From contig JAAOMT010000649.1 of assembly GCA_016748015.1 (NCBI GenBank), positions 73,266 to 136,897 on the forward strand: a DNA stretch of 63,632 nt. Direction: 5' to 3'. Shown here in pieces: positions 59,690 to 63,632 of the stretch (position 1 is its first letter; every line of letters starts with the position of its first letter). The notes below the pieces were generated by a model. The model was given only the letters and a program-made list of their open reading frames with translations. It had not been told where the DNA came from and did no database searches. Source of the DNA: Geosiphon pyriformis (taxonomy: Eukaryota; Glomeromycota; Glomeromycetes; Archaeosporales; Geosiphonaceae). Made by a program: the position numbers and the translations under genes.

Positions 59690-61680
59690 CCCCAAATAAT
59701 CCATATTTTGTGGCATTCATTTTTTTAATAGGATTTAGATCTTGGCAAAAACAATAGCATGTATTTAAGAATGAAATAATTTTTCAAATATTTTATCTTC
59801 CGTGTAAAATGAATTAAATCAATGAATCAAAATGAAAATTTTAAATATAAAAATATCACTTACAAAGGTGTTAATATTTGTTGGAAATATCGTGTGTTTC
59901 ATAATAACAAGGATCAAATTTCGTGGAAAACATAAGACTTGTAAACAAGAATGGAATTTCAGTTCGGTATATTTATATACAGTAAGTTAATTAATATGTT
60001 ACCTAAATTCAAAGGTCGAGTTCCTTCAAGCGAGGTGATTTGATCTTTTTTAATTTTTTGTACATTTATCTATATTACTATTAAAATTACTTATTGGATT
60101 TTTTTTACATTCTGTGTCTTTTTATTAGCACAACCAGAATTTTGAGTAACTTGTTGCGAATTTCTATTTCATTCTAAAAAATCAGATTGAATAAGCATAA
60201 AATATAATGCAAAAACATAAATACTCAAAAAAGGTTTTTGATTTCCCTTGTATCTTCATTGATTAATTCCCCCTCACTATTTTCTGAATAATTAGATTTA
60301 TCATGTTCATAGTCATTCCTTAAATTGCTTTTTTGCTTCTTTAATTGAGGAATTTCTTAATATCTTCCGAAGCCATTCAATTTTGTCTAAATTATGAAAT
60401 AAAAAAATAAAGTTGGACTTAGTTTTTTCAAACCCTACAGAGCGTAATTTTTAAATAATATACTCCTTGGCATTAAATAACAATTAAAGGCTACCAACTG
60501 CTCTTTTGAGATTATTAAAAAAATTAATTATCTACTTGGTCATATAGAAAGCTTAACTTGCCTCCTTTTGTTCAATGATTATTTTTCCCATAATTCTTCA
60601 TACTTCACCTGTTAAATAGTTCGTAAAAGCTTATCAATATAGAAATAAAAGCAATATTGATCGCAAATAGTGAAGAAACGCGCTAAATGCATGTAAAAAC
60701 TTACCAGGGGTTTTTCAATCGTTACTTGGAAAAATGAAATTACTAAATACCCTCGGATTCATGTAAAAACTTATCACAAGACTCCTTTCCCCAATTATAT
60801 TAAAATAAAATTATCTATATCCTTACAACATCAGTTAAATAAGATCCAATCTTTTTGCCTCTTTCAGAAAAATTGCCCAGTCTAGGTGTTATCAAGAACA
60901 TCCCATTTAATATTAAATGATAGCAAATTGATGACAGTAACGCGATTCAGAATCAAAAAATTGGTACACAACCTAAGATTTAATTCATAGTCTTTTAAAT
61001 ATGCTATTAGAACCATGAAATACAAAACTTAATTAATATTTGTTTTTCCTATTTATATTTTAACTTTTGTTTGAAGATTGCTATTCATCAGTAGACTGAA
61101 AAAATGAGAAAAATGTTTAAGATGTAAATTTTTGAGATAAATGTCCGCAAGTATTACAGATTGACTTGTAACAAATAGTTTCGAAAATTGGTCAGTACAA
61201 AAGCAACTCGAAGAAAAGATTTAACAGTAATATGTATTAGTGATAGAGCTATATATTTTGTTCTTTGTGTCTACATTTTATTATTATTGGTACAGGTATG
61301 CTCTTATAACTTCATCTTGGGTGGTTTTTCTTATGTACAATTCCTCTTTCCGTTTACTAGAGCTAACTTGTTTCGATTTGTTATAAGAAAATAGTAGTCT
61401 GCGATACAGAAAAAAGGTGAAGATAATTAGCAAAGATAAATTTCAAATTGTTATTACATGAAAAAAATTTAATATGACCTATCGATTCCTTACCACCAAT
61501 ACTATTAAAAAGTCTGAAAATCTTATTAGTCATTTTCTTTGAAAGTTGGTCTTAGTGAGCTTATGCAGAAATTTGTCCTTAGTTTAGCTCTCGTATTAAA
61601 TGCATAGTCTAATAATAGCAACAAATCAGATCATGGCTAATTTTCTGATTAAAAACTAACTGATCTTTGTCGATTGTAGA
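59690..61680. other. Intergenic DNA with gene fragments
   Basis: Contains the inverted copy at 60710-60812. On the minus strand near 60390-60240 an ATTTAG acceptor precedes a coding-like, Asn/Glu/Lys-rich stretch with one stop (EIPQLKKQKSNLRNDYEHDK, SENSEGELINEDTREI); this could be the end of that inverted paralogue. The 68-codon frame at 61188-61394 has no ATG at its start and is not accepted. Confidence 0.35.
60710..60812 (-). pseudogene. Inverted diverged copy of part of the gene at 58797
   Basis: On the minus strand 'taatataattggggaaagg' and 'gtttttacatgaatccga' occur in the same order and spacing as at 58883-58935 on the plus strand. The peptide is ERSLVISFYMNPRVFSN against ERSLGPSFYMNPKVFRA. 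A GTAAGT donor-like site follows at the homologous place. The rest diverges. Confidence 0.6.
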
Positions 61681-62327
61681 AACGTCAGACTGTGAAATAA
61701 TAGAAGGATAACTGACTTCTTAACTTTTTATTGGGGCTATTTGCTAAGGATTTATCTGCAGAGGTAAGTTTATTAGCATACTTTTGTGGCAGGAGAATAA
61801 TTGTACTAGATCATTAAAAATATTTAAATTTCCCACAGCCCTGGCATTATTTTCAGCACTGCTAGTATTAAAATCAGATTTCAAGCCCAAAACTATTCAG
61901 ATTCTTACCTATGGTCAACCACGTGTGGGAAATAAAGGATTCGCTCAATATGTTAATCAAGAAATTCCAAACTTGTATCGTGTGATAAATGGCAAAGATA
62001 CTGTGGCGAATAGTCCCAGTAGATGTTCAACAGGATGGGTACATCATGAAAAAGAATATTGGATTGATCCTAATTCGAAAAAAACGTATAGTTGTGCTGG
62101 GGCGTTTGACGGCAGTGGAAGTTTTGTTGATGAGAGTCAAGTATCTCGCATCATATATACTGAATATACAATTCTAAATGGCCCAATGCGAATTTCTTAA
62201 TTTACTTTCTTCTTTTATTTAGAAATGCTTAAATGCTCCAGGTCAATATAATTCAGCATTGAATGCTGGTCCATATTTCTCTATCACAATGGGGAAAACT
62301 TGTCTGCCACCGGGAGGAAGGACGTGA
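61681..62327 (+). pseudogene. Class 3 lipase-like copy 5, C-terminal half only
   Basis: Exons 61839-62140 and 62223-62327 (GT-AG, last exon 105 bases as in copy 1) encode ALALFSALLVLKSDF, LTYGQPRVGNKGFAQYVNQ, YRVINGKDTVANS, WVHHEKEYWI and LNAGPYFS with a TGA stop. Upstream, an exon ending at 61763 before a GTAAGT donor should hold the nucleophile elbow, but reads FIGAIC, a stop, then GFICR instead of GHSLGG. No N-terminal half was found before it. The His before GPYF is Asn. A decayed copy of the same family as the four others in this window. Confidence 0.7.
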
Positions 62328-63632
62328 TGTTAAACTTTCAAATTTTTGTACAGAATCAACCGTATTTTTTTCTCTTCCAACAGAATTTTCAAGTTTAGAA
62401 GACTTACTTTTTTCGAATTTAATCCTTTAAAATTTCATTAGAGTAGCTCTTTGAAAAGACTAAAGTTATATTGTAATTATCCAAGTATTCTCTTAATTCT
62501 TATCCTCGTCTGATTAAATTAATAGAATAATTGATTTTTTAAAAAGAATTAATTTTTTATATTTACAAATTTTTTTGAAGAGATCTAAAGGTCTTTGTAT
62601 TAATAATAAACTTTGCTACATGCCAAGAAATACTGTATGTATTACATATAAAGGAACAAATTTTGTCGATTGAAACTGGTAAAATACTACATGTAATTTG
62701 AAAAGTATAAATGAATTATGATCAAAAAAATTAAATATGAAAATTGTAGATTAATCAAAAATTTAAAGGAATTAAAAAATCGAGAAATTTTTTCTTTCCC
62801 GGAACAATTAGCAAAATTCACAATATGAATTTTAAGCTATGTATGGTATCTCACTTTATTCCGAAATACATCTTTCCGTCAGTCTATTTTGGTTTTTGCC
62901 ATCTTTTACACGAAAAAATTTTCCTCATATTGGCATGAAAGATTTTTTTTATTTTAAAATTAATCGGTTAAATTTGTCAAAGGAATAATCATTCTCGCAT
63001 TTAAATTCCTAATTTCTAAGTTTTTTTCAAAACAGACTCTCTTAATTAAATTCTTTTGATTTTTGTTTATTTATAATAAAGATGTATTGAAGAATCAGAC
63101 CGAACGTGATTTTTTTCATGTACATTTACCCGCCATTTTTTCTCGAAAATGCTAAATTTTTCATTCGTACTTGATCAAATAATTATATATTTCGATAAAA
63201 ACGGCAAAGAGTTTTCTTTTTATACAGTAAAAAAGCATTTTATGCATTTTTTTTATTATTTATTTAAAAATACTTGTATTGATTATATTATTTTTTTATA
63301 CATTAAGTTTCTTACATATTGTATATCGATCATTTCAAATTTCTGAGTTAAATTTCAATAGGCTTAAACGATAAACAGCAAATAACAAAAATTAATCAAA
63401 TTGGCAACGGGTGAACCATTTTGGCATTGTAAAAACCCTTCCCTGATAATTTTGTTATATACTGATAAAGTTTTATTCCTATATAGACTAGATGGATATA
63501 GAAAAGATAATTGACAAATATGGCGAGCTTCAACATACAAGGGTATTAAGAATCTTAGCAAAGAAGATTCTAATAACTCCCTTAGTATTACAAAAGTAAT
63601 ACCTGTCACTCGCTAGTCAATCATCACAAATG
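62328..63632. other. Intergenic DNA to the window edge
   Basis: No supported gene. A minus-strand frame at 63609-63364 (81 codons, starting at GTG; pieces LLESSLLRFLIPLYVEARHI, REGFLQCQNGSPVANLI) has a good composition and could be part of an exon whose start lies beyond the edge. I do not recognise it. Confidence 0.35.

Noticed and set aside
63364-63609. 81-codon minus-strand frame near the right edge called as a gene
   Set aside because: It starts at GTG and has no recognised domain. Mentioned only as a possible exon fragment.

Overview
The window looks like nuclear DNA of an arbuscular mycorrhizal fungus (Glomeromycotina, Rhizophagus-like). This is an inference from three things seen together: a very A+T-rich background between short multi-exon genes with small GT-AG introns; gene families I recognise from that lineage (class 3 lipase-like proteins with a GPYF C-terminal exon, a TKL kinase of the 'DLGLCQP' type, a secreted ML-domain protein, a coiled-coil/nuclease-like family); and a LINE and Ty3/gypsy elements of a type I associate with it. 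No database search was possible, so the genus is not proven.

Layout. 1-287: 5' end of a coiled-coil gene on the minus strand, cut by the window edge. 1.4-7 kb: decayed Ty3/gypsy retrotransposon (minus strand) with recognisable gag, protease, RT and RNase H. 7.3-12.8 kb: mosaic of decayed LTR-element fragments (paired direct repeats, an integrase C-terminus) and a pogo/Tigger-type transposase. 12.8-15.8 kb: A+T-rich sequence with no gene seen. 15.9-17.5 kb: two fragments of the coiled-coil/nuclease-like family, then an intact secreted ML-domain gene with an 18-bp minisatellite. 18.04 kb: assembly gap. 20.3-22.7 kb: a lipase-like gene, divergent from a Fanzor/TnpB-like remnant. 27.8-29.4 kb: broken TKL kinase. 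30.3-42.3 kb: an old LINE split by a younger LINE of the same family, with a 13-bp target-site duplication. 43.4-44.9 kb: second lipase-like gene. 45.6-46.2 kb: degenerate ~51-bp satellite. 46.9-47.3 kb: probable Tc1/mariner remnant. 48.0-50.4 kb: intact 12-exon gene for serine/threonine protein phosphatase 5. 52.2-53.7, 56.8-58.1 and 61.7-62.3 kb: three more lipase-like copies, the last two broken. 58.5-60.8 kb: an unidentified gene and an inverted partial copy.

Two themes stand out. First, the window holds five lipase paralogues. The three that still encode full-length proteins have replaced the nucleophile serine of GxSxG (Ala, Gly, Tyr). The one copy that keeps GHSLGG is broken by two stop codons. 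Second, nearly all mobile-element decay is by G/C-to-A/T transitions, with catalytic Asp to Asn and His to Tyr, and Trp/Gln codons turned into stops. The younger LINE shows this over about 6.4 kb with hardly any indel, which suggests a cytosine-deamination-like or RIP-like process. The only plainly conserved housekeeping gene is the phosphatase.
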